Origin: Caballeronia jiangsuensis
GTDB taxonomy: Bacteria > Pseudomonadota > Gammaproteobacteria > Burkholderiales > Burkholderiaceae
DNA: 64,000 nucleotides
Direction: 5' to 3'
Assembly: GCA_000648925.1 (NCBI GenBank)
Contig: JFHF01000038.1
Span: 1 to 64,000 of the forward strand
Below are positions 8,818 to 17,475 of the stretch, in pieces. Positions within the stretch are counted from its first letter, which is position 1. Every line of letters starts with the position of its first letter. A program made the position numbers and the translations under genes. Below the pieces are notes generated by a model. That model saw only the letters and a program-made list of their open reading frames with translations. It did not search any database and was not told where the DNA came from.

Positions 8818-9734
8818 AAATACGCGTGCTCGGTTCATCGGCGGGCGGCGGCTTTCCGCAATGGAACTGCAACTGCCGCAATTGCGACGGCGTGCGGCGC
8901 GGCACCATTGCGGCGCGTGCGCGCACGCAGTCGTCCATTGCCGTTACCGATAACGGCGAGGACTGGCTGCTCGTCAACGCATCGCCGGACATTCTGGCGC
9001 AGATCGCGGCGAATCCCGAACTGCAGCCCGCGCGCCGCGTGCGCGACACGGGCATCGCGGCCGTCGTCACGATGGATGCGCAGATCGATCACGTCACGGG
9101 CCTCCTGATGCTGCGCGAGCGCGGCACGCCCTTGCCGCTCTACACGACCGACGCCGTGTGGCAGGACCTCTCGACAGGTTTCCCGCTCACGTCGATTCTT
9201 TCGCATTACTGCGGCGTGGAGCACAGGCGCATCGCGCTCGACGGCGCATCGTTCTCCGTGCCCGAGCTGCCGCGCGTCACCATCGACGCATTGCCTCTGT
9301 CGAGCAAGGCGCCGCCTTATTCGCCGCATCGCGATGCACCGGAAACGGGCGACAACATCGGCCTGATGTTCACGAATACCGCGACCGGCAAGCGCGCATT
9401 CTATGCACCGGGCCTCGGCGCACTGGAACCGCATGTGCTCGATGCGATGCGCGAGGCGGACCTGCTGCTCGTCGATGGCACGGTTTGGACCGACGACGAA
9501 ATGATCGCGCTGAAGCTCACGAAGAAGACCGGCAAGGACATGGGCCACCTCGCGCAGAGCGGCGCGGGCGGCATGATCGAAGTCCTGGATTCGATCGATC
9601 GCGCGGACGTGCGCAAGGTGCTGATCCATATCAACAACACGAATCCGATCCTCATCGAGGATGGACCCGAACGACGCATTCTGTCGGAGCACGGCATCGA
9701 AGTCGCGCACGACGGCATGACCTTCGAGCTATGA
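8814..9734 (+). CDS. pqqB: PQQ biosynthesis protein B (metallo-beta-lactamase fold)
   Basis: A 306-residue protein with the PqqB opening IRVLGSSAGGGFPQWNCNC. Histidine and aspartate motifs of the metallo-beta-lactamase fold appear as MDAQIDHVTGLLMLRE and VLIHINNTNPIL. PqqB hydroxylates the glutamate-tyrosine intermediate during pyrroloquinoline quinone maturation. The start is a TTG that overlaps the stop of the cytochrome gene, with GGAGG eight bases upstream. The stop overlaps an ATG of pqqC. Confidence 0.95.
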   Translation: MKIRVLGSSAGGGFPQWNCNCRNCDGVRRGTIAARARTQSSIAVTDNGEDWLLVNASPDILAQIAANPELQPARRVRDTGIAAVVTMDAQIDHVTGLLMLRERGTPLPLYTTDAVWQDLSTGFPLTSILSHYCGVEHRRIALDGASFSVPELPRVTIDALPLSSKAPPYSPHRDAPETGDNIGLMFTNTATGKRAFYAPGLGALEPHVLDAMREADLLLVDGTVWTDDEMIALKLTKKTGKDMGHLAQSGAGGMIEVLDSIDRADVRKVLIHINNTNPILIEDGPERRILSEHGIEVAHDGMTFEL

Positions 9735-10510
9735 CATTCGCACTGGATACTGGAGACCGCCCGATGTTCGACCCGATGCTCAACCCGACCACAGGCCCGA
9801 TCTTCACGAACGTGAAGGACGATGGACCCGCGTGGACGCGCGAGGAATTCGAAGCGCAATTGCGCGCGAAGGGCACGGCGTATCACATCCATCATCCGTT
9901 CAACGTGACGATGAACAGCGGCGGCTGCTCGAAGGAACAGATACGCGGCTGGGTCGCGAACCGTTTCTACTATCAGATCAACATTCCGCTCAAGGATGCG
10001 GCGGTGATGTCGAATTGTCCCGATCGCGAAACGCGCCGCCGCTGGGTGCTGCGCATTCTCGATCACGACGGCTACGGCGATCAGCCGGGCGGCATCGAGG
10101 CATGGGCGCGCCTTGGCGATGCAGTGGGTCTTTCCCGCGACGATCTGTGGTCGCTGAAGCTCGTGACGCCGGGCGTGCGCTTCGCCGTCGATGCCTACGT
10201 GAACTTCGCGCGGCGCGCGCCGTGGCAGGAATCGGTGTGCTCGTCGCTTACCGAAATGTTCGCGCCGCAGATTCACAAGGATCGGCTCGCGACATGGCCC
10301 GAGCATTACACATGGATCGAGCCGGAAGGGCTTTCGTATTTCCGCTCGCGCGTGTCGCTGGCGCAGCGCGATGTCGAGCACGGGCTCGAAGTGACGCTCG
10401 CGCATTTCACGACGCGCGAGGCGCAGCAACGCGCGCTCGATATCCTGCAATTCAAGCTCGATATTCTCTGGACCATGCTCGATTCGATCGAAAAGGCGTT
10501 CCCGCAATGA
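9731..10510 (+). CDS. pqqC: PQQ synthase C (cofactor-free oxidase of the last step)
   Basis: PqqC catalyses ring closure and eight-electron oxidation to give PQQ. The conserved core is evident: YHIHHPFNVTMNSG, GWVANRFYYQINIPLKDAA, LRILDHDG and FQ-rich C-terminal helices (ILQFKLDILWTMLDSIE). Two starts are possible: ATG 9731, overlapping the pqqB stop (259 residues), or ATG 9764 behind TGGAG (248 residues, closer to the usual ~250). The gene overlaps pqqD by ATGA. Confidence 0.95.
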   Translation: MTFALDTGDRPMFDPMLNPTTGPIFTNVKDDGPAWTREEFEAQLRAKGTAYHIHHPFNVTMNSGGCSKEQIRGWVANRFYYQINIPLKDAAVMSNCPDRETRRRWVLRILDHDGYGDQPGGIEAWARLGDAVGLSRDDLWSLKLVTPGVRFAVDAYVNFARRAPWQESVCSSLTEMFAPQIHKDRLATWPEHYTWIEPEGLSYFRSRVSLAQRDVEHGLEVTLAHFTTREAQQRALDILQFKLDILWTMLDSIEKAFPQ

Positions 10511-10815
10511 GCGACACGAATCCGACTCAACGCAAGCAGGAAGCCGTCGTTGCGCCCGACGACTCCTTGCATCCGAAACTGAAACGCCTGTTCCGGCTGC
10601 AATGGGAGCCCGCGCAGGATGCGCACGTGCTGCTGTATCCCGAAGGCATGGTGAAGCTCAATCAGAGCGCCGCGCAGATTCTCCTGCGTTGCGACGGCAC
10701 GCGCGATATTCCCGCGCTCGTCGCGGATCTGGAGCAGGCGTTCAATGCGAACGGCCTCGGCGACGACGTGCGCGCGTTCATCGCCGGTGCGCGTGCGCGC
10801 GGCTGGCTGGAGTAG
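10507..10815 (+). CDS. pqqD: PqqA-binding chaperone PqqD
   Basis: A 102-residue winged-helix peptide chaperone that presents the precursor PqqA to the radical-SAM enzyme PqqE. Core residues match the family: LHPKLKRLFRLQWEPAQDAH, then LLYPEGMVKLNQSAAQIL and CDGTRDIPALVADLE. An N-terminal extension of about 20 residues is hydrophilic. It is a separate polypeptide here; in some methylotrophs it is fused to PqqC. It overlaps pqqC by ATGA and sits five bases before pqqE. Confidence 0.94.
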   Translation: MSDTNPTQRKQEAVVAPDDSLHPKLKRLFRLQWEPAQDAHVLLYPEGMVKLNQSAAQILLRCDGTRDIPALVADLEQAFNANGLGDDVRAFIAGARARGWLE

Positions 10816-10819
10816 CGTC

Positions 10820-12016
10820 ATGACCGACTTGTCCGAACCGATCGCAAAGCCCGAGCACGAAGGCGCGCCGATAGCGCCGCCGCTGTGGCTGCTCGCGGAG
10901 CTGACGTATCGCTGTCCGCTGCATTGCGTGTTCTGCTACAACCCGGTGAACTACGCCGACCACACGCGCGAACTCGATACCGATCAATGGATCGACGTAT
11001 TGCGTCAGGCGCGTGCGCTGGGCGCGGCGCAACTCGGATTCTCGGGCGGCGAGCCGCTCTTGCGCGACGATCTCGAAACGCTCGTCGGGGAAGCGCGCAA
11101 GCTCGGCTTCTATACGAACCTCATCACGTCGGGCATCGGTCTGACGGAGAAGCGCATCGGCGCATTGCAGGAGGCCGGGCTCGATCACATCCAGCTTTCG
11201 TTTCAGGATTCGTCGCAGGAACTGAACGACTTTCTGTCCAGCACCAAGACCTTCGACTACAAGAAGCGCGTCGCGAGTCTCATCAAGGCGTACGGCTTTC
11301 CGATGGTGCTGAACTGCGTGCTGCATCGCTATAACCTGCCGCATATCGGACGCATCATCGATATGGCGCTCGCGATGGGCGCCGAATATCTCGAACTCGC
11401 GAACACGCAATACTACGGCTGGGCCCATGCGAACCGCGCGCAACTCATGCCGACGAAAGCGCAACTCGACGAAGCCGAGGCGGTCGTCGAGCGCTATCGC
11501 AATGAGATCGGCGACAAGTGCAAGATCTTTTTCGTCGTGCCCGATTACTACGAGCGCCGGCCCAAGCGCTGCATGAACGGCTGGGGCTCGGTGTTTCTCG
11601 GCATCGCGCCCGATGGCGCCGCGCTGCCCTGCCACACCGCGCGCTCGCTGCCGGGCCTCACGTTTCCGAACGTCACCGAAATGCCGCTCAAGGACATCTG
11701 GTACGAGAGCGATGCCTTCAATCGCTTTCGCGGCTTCGGCTGGATGAAGGAGCCGTGCCGCAGTTGCGACGAGAAGGCCATCGACATGGGCGGCTGCCGC
11801 TGTCAGGCGTATCTGCTGACGCAAGACCCCGCGAATGCGGACCCGGTGTGCGACAAGTCCCCGCATCACGAGCGCGTGATCGAAGTGGTGCGCGCGGCAA
11901 CGGCAAGGCAGGAACCGCAGGAGCAACCCATCATGTTCCGCAACGATGCGAACTCGAAGCGCATCGCGGCCCTTGCTCGCGATAATGGTTCAGAAGAAGG
12001 AGAAGACAAGCCATGA
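10820..12016 (+). CDS. pqqE: Radical SAM PQQ biosynthesis enzyme E
   Basis: A 398-residue radical-SAM/SPASM protein that joins the Glu and Tyr side chains in PqqA. The S-adenosylmethionine [4Fe-4S] motif CPLHCVFC is near residue 35, LGFSGGEPLLRDDL follows, and the C-terminal SPASM cysteines are in CHTARSLPG, CRSCDEKAIDMGGCRCQAY and DPVCDKS. A short charged C-terminal tail follows. Its stop overlaps the start of the response-regulator gene by ATGA, so expression of the regulator is coupled to PQQ synthesis. Confidence 0.96.
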   Translation: MTDLSEPIAKPEHEGAPIAPPLWLLAELTYRCPLHCVFCYNPVNYADHTRELDTDQWIDVLRQARALGAAQLGFSGGEPLLRDDLETLVGEARKLGFYTNLITSGIGLTEKRIGALQEAGLDHIQLSFQDSSQELNDFLSSTKTFDYKKRVASLIKAYGFPMVLNCVLHRYNLPHIGRIIDMALAMGAEYLELANTQYYGWAHANRAQLMPTKAQLDEAEAVVERYRNEIGDKCKIFFVVPDYYERRPKRCMNGWGSVFLGIAPDGAALPCHTARSLPGLTFPNVTEMPLKDIWYESDAFNRFRGFGWMKEPCRSCDEKAIDMGGCRCQAYLLTQDPANADPVCDKSPHHERVIEVVRAATARQEPQEQPIMFRNDANSKRIAALARDNGSEEGEDKP

Positions 12017-12714
12017 TTGCCGATATCTCCGTGCTGCTCGTGGACGATCACGCCGTCGTGCGTGAAGGCTACAAGCGTCTGCTCGAACTGAGTCCCGACG
12101 TGAACGTCGCGGGCGAAGCAGCGGATGCCGCCGAGGCGTATCAGAAGTTTTGCGCGTTGCAGCCGGATGTCGTCGTGATGGATCTCGCGCTGCCCGGCGC
12201 AAGCGGCATCGAGGCGATGCGGCGTATGCTGGCGCGCGAGCCGCATGCGCATGTGCTCATCTTCAGCGTGCACGAGGAAGCGATCTTCGTGCGACGCGCG
12301 CTCGATGCCGGCGCGCGCGGCTATGTCACGAAGGCGAGCGCGCCCGATGTGCTCGTCGAAGCGGTGCGTTCCGTCGCGCGCCGCGCGTGCTATCTGAGTC
12401 CGGATATTTCGCAGGCGCTCGCATTGCGCGCGACGATTCAGGAAGGGCCGCCGGGACGGCAACTATCCGCACGCGAGTTCGAGGTGCTGCGTCTGCTGGT
12501 GCAGGGTTATACGCTGCCGAGCATCGCGGAGAAGCTGGGCCTGAGTCAGAAGACGGTCGCGAATCATCAATCGGTGATACGGCAGAAATTCGGCGCGGAC
12601 AACGGCGTGCAGCTTGCGCAGATCGCGAATCGCCTGGGCCTTCACTTCGCCGATTTCGCGTCGTCGGCTGCTGCTTCGTTCGGGCCTGAAGTCGGCAACG
12701 GCAGCCCCGCCTGA
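12013..12714 (+). CDS. LuxR/NarL-family response regulator
   Basis: A 233-residue two-domain regulator. The receiver domain (about residues 5-120) has the acidic pair VDDH, the phospho-acceptor region VVVMDLALPG and the conserved lysine in YVTKASAPD. The DNA-binding helix-turn-helix (about 150-215) reads LSAREFEVLRLLVQGYTLPS then IAEKLGLSQKTVANHQ. It is the last gene of the fhc-pqq run. The opposite-strand histidine kinase overlaps its 3' end by 73 bp and is the obvious partner. Control of alcohol-oxidation genes is likely by analogy with known methylotroph two-component pairs, but not shown. Confidence 0.9.
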   Translation: MIADISVLLVDDHAVVREGYKRLLELSPDVNVAGEAADAAEAYQKFCALQPDVVVMDLALPGASGIEAMRRMLAREPHAHVLIFSVHEEAIFVRRALDAGARGYVTKASAPDVLVEAVRSVARRACYLSPDISQALALRATIQEGPPGRQLSAREFEVLRLLVQGYTLPSIAEKLGLSQKTVANHQSVIRQKFGADNGVQLAQIANRLGLHFADFASSAAASFGPEVGNGSPA

Positions 12715-13676
12715 GCCGGCACGCGCGCGCAAAAAAGGAAGCCGCCGCCCGGCTCGCTGGCGATATGAAACTCGCCGCCGAGCGCTTCGACGCGTTCGCG
12801 CATGCCGATCAGTCCGAGCCCTTCGCGCGGCTTCGCGAGATCGACGCCCGGCCCGTCATCGGCCATCGTCACGACGATTTCCTGCGGCGCGCGCGCCAGA
12901 TAAATCTCCACGCGTGAGCGCCGCGCGAACTTCGACACGTTCGTGAGTCCTTCCTGCACGAGCCGATAAAGCGTGATGTTGAGCGCATCGCTCAGATTGT
13001 CGAAGTCGCCTTCGACGGCGAGCGTGAAGGTCGCATCGGGCAAACGCTCGCGCCAGCCATCGACGCAATGTTCGAGCGCGGTCGGCAAGCCGAATTCATC
13101 GAGCCCGATGGGACGCAGCCTGCGAATCATCCCGCCGATCTCGCGATACACATGCGCCGCGCTTTGCATCAGCGACAGCGACAGCCGATGAACCTCCGCC
13201 TCGCGTCCTGCCGACAGATCGCGGATGCGCCCGGCATCGAGCGACATCGCGTTGAGATACTGGCCGAGCTCGTCGTGCAGTTCGCGTGCGAGATGGCGGC
13301 GCTCGGTTTCCTGCGCGGCGAGCGCCTGGCTCGCGAGCCGCCGGTTTTCCGCGAGCAGATGCTCGGCCTCTTCCTCCAGCACGCGTCGCCGGCGCACTTC
13401 CGACTGCGCCTCGCGATAGCGCCGCCATGCGAACCACGCGAAGCCGATCGCGAGCACGACGAGCGTCGGCGGCAGTTCGTCGAGCTGGAAGCGCTCGGCG
13501 CTGCGCGTCAGGCGAAACGCGTACTCGCTGAAATCGAACCGTGCGAAGAGCGCGCCGGCGACGAGCGTGACCGCGATCACGCAGGCCAGATCGCGCCATG
13601 CCGGCGAGCGCGGCGCGCGACGGTCTGCGTCTTTTGCGAGAGAGGGCAGGGATTCGGATGGCATCACGGAATGCAT
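12642..13676 (-). CDS. NarL-partner type sensor histidine kinase
   Basis: About 344 residues. Two N-terminal membrane helices flank a short periplasmic loop (ACVIAVTLVAGALFA and TLVVLAIGFAWFAW). A coiled linker and a HisKA_3 H-box follow (ERRHLARELHDELGQYL), then a HATPase domain (NVSKFARRS, DDGPGVD, GLGLIGMRERV). The frame stays open to 14162, but that would overlap the TonB-receptor start, so ATG 13676 or 13664 is chosen. It converges with the response regulator, an unusual arrangement for a cognate pair. The sensor loop is only about 30 residues, so the signal may be read in or at the membrane. Confidence 0.88.
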   Translation of the reverse strand: MHSVMPSESLPSLAKDADRRAPRSPAWRDLACVIAVTLVAGALFARFDFSEYAFRLTRSAERFQLDELPPTLVVLAIGFAWFAWRRYREAQSEVRRRRVLEEEAEHLLAENRRLASQALAAQETERRHLARELHDELGQYLNAMSLDAGRIRDLSAGREAEVHRLSLSLMQSAAHVYREIGGMIRRLRPIGLDEFGLPTALEHCVDGWRERLPDATFTLAVEGDFDNLSDALNITLYRLVQEGLTNVSKFARRSRVEIYLARAPQEIVVTMADDGPGVDLAKPREGLGLIGMRERVEALGGEFHIASEPGGGFLFCARVPAQAGLPLPTSGPNEAAADDAKSAK

Positions 13677-13839
13677 TCTACGCACGGGGTCATCGTGCTG
13701 CGGGGTAGCCGGAACGCGATTGGGAGCGCTTCCCTGCAAGATCGGGAAAAGCTCCCGGTCCACGCGTTCATTCTTATGCGACGCTTTCATTGAAAGAAAC
13801 ATACTCGAAGCGTGGATCGAAATATAAGAGGAGACGACG

Positions 13840-16188
13840 ATGAGAAGCATGACGCGCTTGCCCGCGCCCGCGCATCCGTTCAAACCCCGAGCAGGGATGC
13901 GGCTCGTATTCGGCGGCGCGTTCGCGAGCATCACGGTGGCCGCGTGGGCGCAAACGCCGCCTTCGACCGATGCGGCCGAAGCGCCGCCGGCAGCCTCGGC
14001 AACACAGGCGCAAACGCCGCCGAACACGGAGTTGCCATCGATCATCGTCGTCGGGACTACGCCGCTCGTCGGCGTCGGCACGCCGCTCGAAAAAGTGCCG
14101 GCGAACGTGCAGACCATCAAGGGCTCGGAGATCGAGGCGCAGCATTCGCCCACGATCGGCAATTACCTGGAGAAGAACGTCGTCAGCGTCGATACCAACG
14201 ACGCTCAGGGCAATCCGTGGCAGACCGACATCAACTATCGCGGCTTCACCGCCTCGCCGCTGCTCGGCACGCCGCAGGGTTTGTCAGTGTTCATGGACGG
14301 CGTGCGCATCAACGAGCCCTTCGGCGATGTCGTCAACTGGGATCTGATTCCGCAGGCCGCGATCCAGACGATGCAGATCATTCCCGGCTCGAACCCGACC
14401 TTCGGCCTGAACACGCTCGGCGGCGCGGTCGCCGTGACGACCAAGAACGGCCGCAGCAATCCGGGCGGCAATGTGGACGTAGGCTTCGGCTCCTTTGGGC
14501 GCAAGTACGCGCAAATCGAGCAAGGCGGCGTGATCGGCGATCATCTGGATTACTACTTCACCGCGAACATCACGAACGACAACGGCTGGGCCGATCACAA
14601 TTCGAGCCGCATCCGCCAGGCATTCGGCAAGATCCGCTACACCGATGCCGATACGACCATCTCCGTGTCGATGGGCGGCGCGGACAACACGCTGAACGGC
14701 TCGCAGACGATCCCGCGCTCGTTCATGGACAATTTCCGTCAGGCCTATACGTTCCCCGACACGAACGAAAACCAGGTCGGCTATCTGACGATCAACGCCG
14801 AGCATTACTTCTCGCCGAACGTGCAGTTGAGCGGCAACGTGTACTACCGGCACTATCGCAACAAGAACGTGAGTTCGAACGTCAACGACGATTTCGATCC
14901 GGACGGCGACGATGCCGACGAACTCACGCAGGCCTTCAACGATCAGTCGGTGATCGTGACGGACAGCTACGGCGCGAGCCTGCAGCTCACGCTGCTCAAC
15001 AATCTGTTCGGCCATGACAATCAACTGGTCATCGGCGCGGCGGGCGACTTCGCGAATTCGCACTTCAGCCAGGCCGAGCAGCCGGCCACGTTCGAAGACA
15101 ATCGCGCGACCATCGGCACCGGTCCGTTCGTGCCGACCACGGACGCGAAGACGCACAATTCGAATCTGGGCATCTACTTCGAGAACACGTTCTCCTTCAA
15201 CGAGCAATGGTCGATGACGCTCGCCGGCCGCTACAACTGGGCGAAGGCGACCATCGGCGATGAAAGCGGCGTGCAGCCGCTGCTCGACGGTAATCACACG
15301 TTCTCGCGCTTCAATCCGGCTGTCGGCTTCAACTGGAATCCGACGCCCTACTTCACCGCCTACGCGACGTACAACGAAGGCATGCGCTCGCCGACCGCCA
15401 TCGAACTGGCGTGCGCGGACCCGGCCGCGCCCTGCTCGCTGCCCAACGATTTCATCGCGGACCCGGACCTGAAGCCCGTGATCTCGAAGACGTTCGAGAT
15501 TGGCGCGCGCGGGCGTATCGGCAGCCATACGCAGTGGAGCGCCGCGGCCTACAGCACGACGCTGACCGACGATATCCAGTTCGTCAGCAGCCAGGGCGCG
15601 GCGAGCACGCTCGGGTATTTTCAGAACGTCGGCAAGACGCGTCGGCAAGGCTTCGAACTCGCGGGCCGCACGCAATGGGGACCGGTGGGCGTCGCGGCGA
15701 GCTATAGCTATGTGAACGCGACCTATCGCTCGACGTGGACCGAGAGCAGCGCGAGCAATTCGAGCGCCGACGACGACGGCAACATCACCGTGCATTCGGG
15801 CGACCGCATCCCGGGCATTCCGGCGAACACGGTGAAGATGCGCGTGGACTACAACCCGTTCGCGCGCTGGAACATCGGCGCGAATCTCACGTATCGCAGC
15901 AACATCTTCGCGCGCGGCGACGAGAACAATCAGGACGTGAATGGCAGCGTCGCGGGGTATTTCCTGATCGACCTCGACACGACCTACAACGTGACCAAGC
16001 AGCTACAGGTCTATGCGACGGTGAAGAACCTGTTGAACAAGCGCTATGCGAACTTCGCGATTCTCGGCGAGAACTTCTTCGACGGACCCAATCACACGTT
16101 CAACAACGGAGCGACGGTGAACGAGCAGTTCCTCGGCGTGGGCGCGCCGCGCGGCATCTGGGTGGGGATGCGTTACGCGTGGAAGTGA
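13840..16188 (+). CDS. TonB-dependent outer-membrane receptor
   Basis: A 782-residue receptor with a signal segment ending near VAAWAQT. The plug domain (IIVVGTTPLV as a TonB-box-like start, then GFTASPLLGTPQGLSVFMDG) is followed by a long beta-barrel that ends in an aromatic-rich strand (GIWVGMRYAWK). AAGAGGAGA precedes ATG 13840. The ligand cannot be read from the sequence. Because it follows PQQ genes, transport of a metal or metallophore needed by a PQQ alcohol dehydrogenase (lanthanide or calcium) or of the alcohol-related substrate is a reasonable hypothesis. It converges with the beta-propeller gene. Confidence 0.9.
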   Translation: MRSMTRLPAPAHPFKPRAGMRLVFGGAFASITVAAWAQTPPSTDAAEAPPAASATQAQTPPNTELPSIIVVGTTPLVGVGTPLEKVPANVQTIKGSEIEAQHSPTIGNYLEKNVVSVDTNDAQGNPWQTDINYRGFTASPLLGTPQGLSVFMDGVRINEPFGDVVNWDLIPQAAIQTMQIIPGSNPTFGLNTLGGAVAVTTKNGRSNPGGNVDVGFGSFGRKYAQIEQGGVIGDHLDYYFTANITNDNGWADHNSSRIRQAFGKIRYTDADTTISVSMGGADNTLNGSQTIPRSFMDNFRQAYTFPDTNENQVGYLTINAEHYFSPNVQLSGNVYYRHYRNKNVSSNVNDDFDPDGDDADELTQAFNDQSVIVTDSYGASLQLTLLNNLFGHDNQLVIGAAGDFANSHFSQAEQPATFEDNRATIGTGPFVPTTDAKTHNSNLGIYFENTFSFNEQWSMTLAGRYNWAKATIGDESGVQPLLDGNHTFSRFNPAVGFNWNPTPYFTAYATYNEGMRSPTAIELACADPAAPCSLPNDFIADPDLKPVISKTFEIGARGRIGSHTQWSAAAYSTTLTDDIQFVSSQGAASTLGYFQNVGKTRRQGFELAGRTQWGPVGVAASYSYVNATYRSTWTESSASNSSADDDGNITVHSGDRIPGIPANTVKMRVDYNPFARWNIGANLTYRSNIFARGDENNQDVNGSVAGYFLIDLDTTYNVTKQLQVYATVKNLLNKRYANFAILGENFFDGPNHTFNNGATVNEQFLGVGAPRGIWVGMRYAWK

Positions 16189-16192
16189 AAGC

Positions 16193-16218
16193 GAAATGGC
16201 CGCACGCGCAGCCATTTC
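16193..16218. terminator. Possible hairpin between convergent genes
   Basis: GAAATGGC (16193-16200) pairs with GCCATTTC (16211-16218) around a ten-base loop, just after the receptor stop and before the stop of the converging beta-propeller gene. There is no strong T-run on either side, so termination is only possible. Confidence 0.4.
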
Positions 16219-16241
16219 CCCGATCTGAACCACGCATCCGC

Positions 16242-17303
16242 TCAACGTCCGACGATCGACCCCGCGCTCGGCGGATACGTGACGATGCCCCACGCGAGCG
16301 GCAGATCGCCGATCTGCTTGACCTCCTTGTAGTCCGAGCCGTCGAGCACGTAGACCGCGTTCGAGCGCCCGCACGCGAGCAGCAGCTTCGAGCCGTCCGG
16401 CGTGAAGCTGAAGTGCCAGCAGCGCTGACCGACGGGCACATCCTGCACGTGCTCGTAGGTCGAACCGTCGAACACCTGCAAGGTCTTGTCGCGCGACGCC
16501 GCAACCAGGAGCCGCTTGCCCGAAGGATCGAACGAGACGCCGTACGGGCCCGTTTTCGTATCGACGGTCTTCACGGTTTTCAGGCTCTTGCCGTCGAGCA
16601 CGACGAACTTGTTCGCGTTTTCGAGCGTGACGACATATTGCTTGCCGTCGGGCGACGCCTTGATGCCGCGCGGACGCGAGCCCTTGTCGAGCTTCACCGT
16701 GCGCACCGGCTTGCCCGTGCCGACGCGATACACCGACACCGTGTCGTCGCCCTCGTTGGTCACGAGCATCAGCTTGCCATCGGGCGAGAACTCGACGCCT
16801 TCCGTCTCGTGGCCGCTCTTGACCGAATGCGTGACCTTCATCGTCTTCAGATCGACGATGGCGATTTCGGCGGGCGGCGAGTTGGCGTCGTCATCCTTTT
16901 CGGGTTCGCCCGGCTTCGGCGGGCCGCCGCTCTCGCCCGGCTCGTAGGTCACATACGCGTAGCTGCCGAACACGCGCACGAACTCCGGGTTCTTGCCGAT
17001 CTTCACGCGCTGCACGACCTTGCCCGTCGATGTATCGATCTCGGACAGGTCGCTCGTCGCCTTGTTCGCCACGTACAGGCGCGTGCCATCCTTGTTCAGC
17101 GAAAGGCCGCGCGGGCCGTCCTTGCCGACATCCCAGGTTTTCGACAGCGAGAGGCTGTCGAGATCGATCACGCCGACCCCGGCGTTCTCGGTCGTCACGT
17201 AGGCGGTCGGCGCGGCGGCGTGCGCGAGGCTCGCGGCGAGTGCGAGCGATGGCGCGAGCACCGACGCGCAGGCGATGCGCGCCGCCTTGAATCTGACTTG
17301 CAT
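16242..17303 (-). CDS. Periplasmic YVTN-type beta-propeller protein (PQQ-associated)
   Basis: A 353-residue secreted protein. The signal peptide ends near ASLAHAAAP; then come about seven ~42-residue blades with TAYVTTENAGVGVIDLDS, TRLYVANKATSDLSEIDT, KLMLVTNEGDDTVSVYRV and similar YVTN-like strands. An acidic insert (GEPEKDDDANSPP) interrupts one blade. Such propellers recur beside PQQ-dependent alcohol catabolism and its transport genes (family knowledge), which fits the context. The binding partner is unknown. TGGAGACGACC precedes ATG 17303. Confidence 0.85.
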   Translation of the reverse strand: MQVRFKAARIACASVLAPSLALAASLAHAAAPTAYVTTENAGVGVIDLDSLSLSKTWDVGKDGPRGLSLNKDGTRLYVANKATSDLSEIDTSTGKVVQRVKIGKNPEFVRVFGSYAYVTYEPGESGGPPKPGEPEKDDDANSPPAEIAIVDLKTMKVTHSVKSGHETEGVEFSPDGKLMLVTNEGDDTVSVYRVGTGKPVRTVKLDKGSRPRGIKASPDGKQYVVTLENANKFVVLDGKSLKTVKTVDTKTGPYGVSFDPSGKRLLVAASRDKTLQVFDGSTYEHVQDVPVGQRCWHFSFTPDGSKLLLACGRSNAVYVLDGSDYKEVKQIGDLPLAWGIVTYPPSAGSIVGR

Positions 17304-17475
17304 GGTCGTCTCCAGCGGTTTCGTTTGGCTTGTTCGAGTTCACGGGCGCACGCGCGCGGCGCATCGCACGGCGCGCATGCCTGCAAATCCAACTTAGCTT
17401 AATCGGCGCCGCCGTGGCAACGGCATCGGCCGGGAGAAATTCCCGAATTCGGCGGGAAAAGCCGCATTGCGGGAT

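Noticed and set aside
13677..13839. Gap before the TonB receptor examined for a pqqA peptide
   Set aside because: No short frame with a Glu-X3-Tyr core and ribosome site was found; only a partial GGGA/TCCC inverted repeat is present.
12642..14162. A 506-residue reading of the histidine kinase frame
   Set aside because: The first ~160 residues overlap the signal peptide and plug of the TonB receptor, which has a strong ribosome site at 13840. The kinase family begins near 13676.
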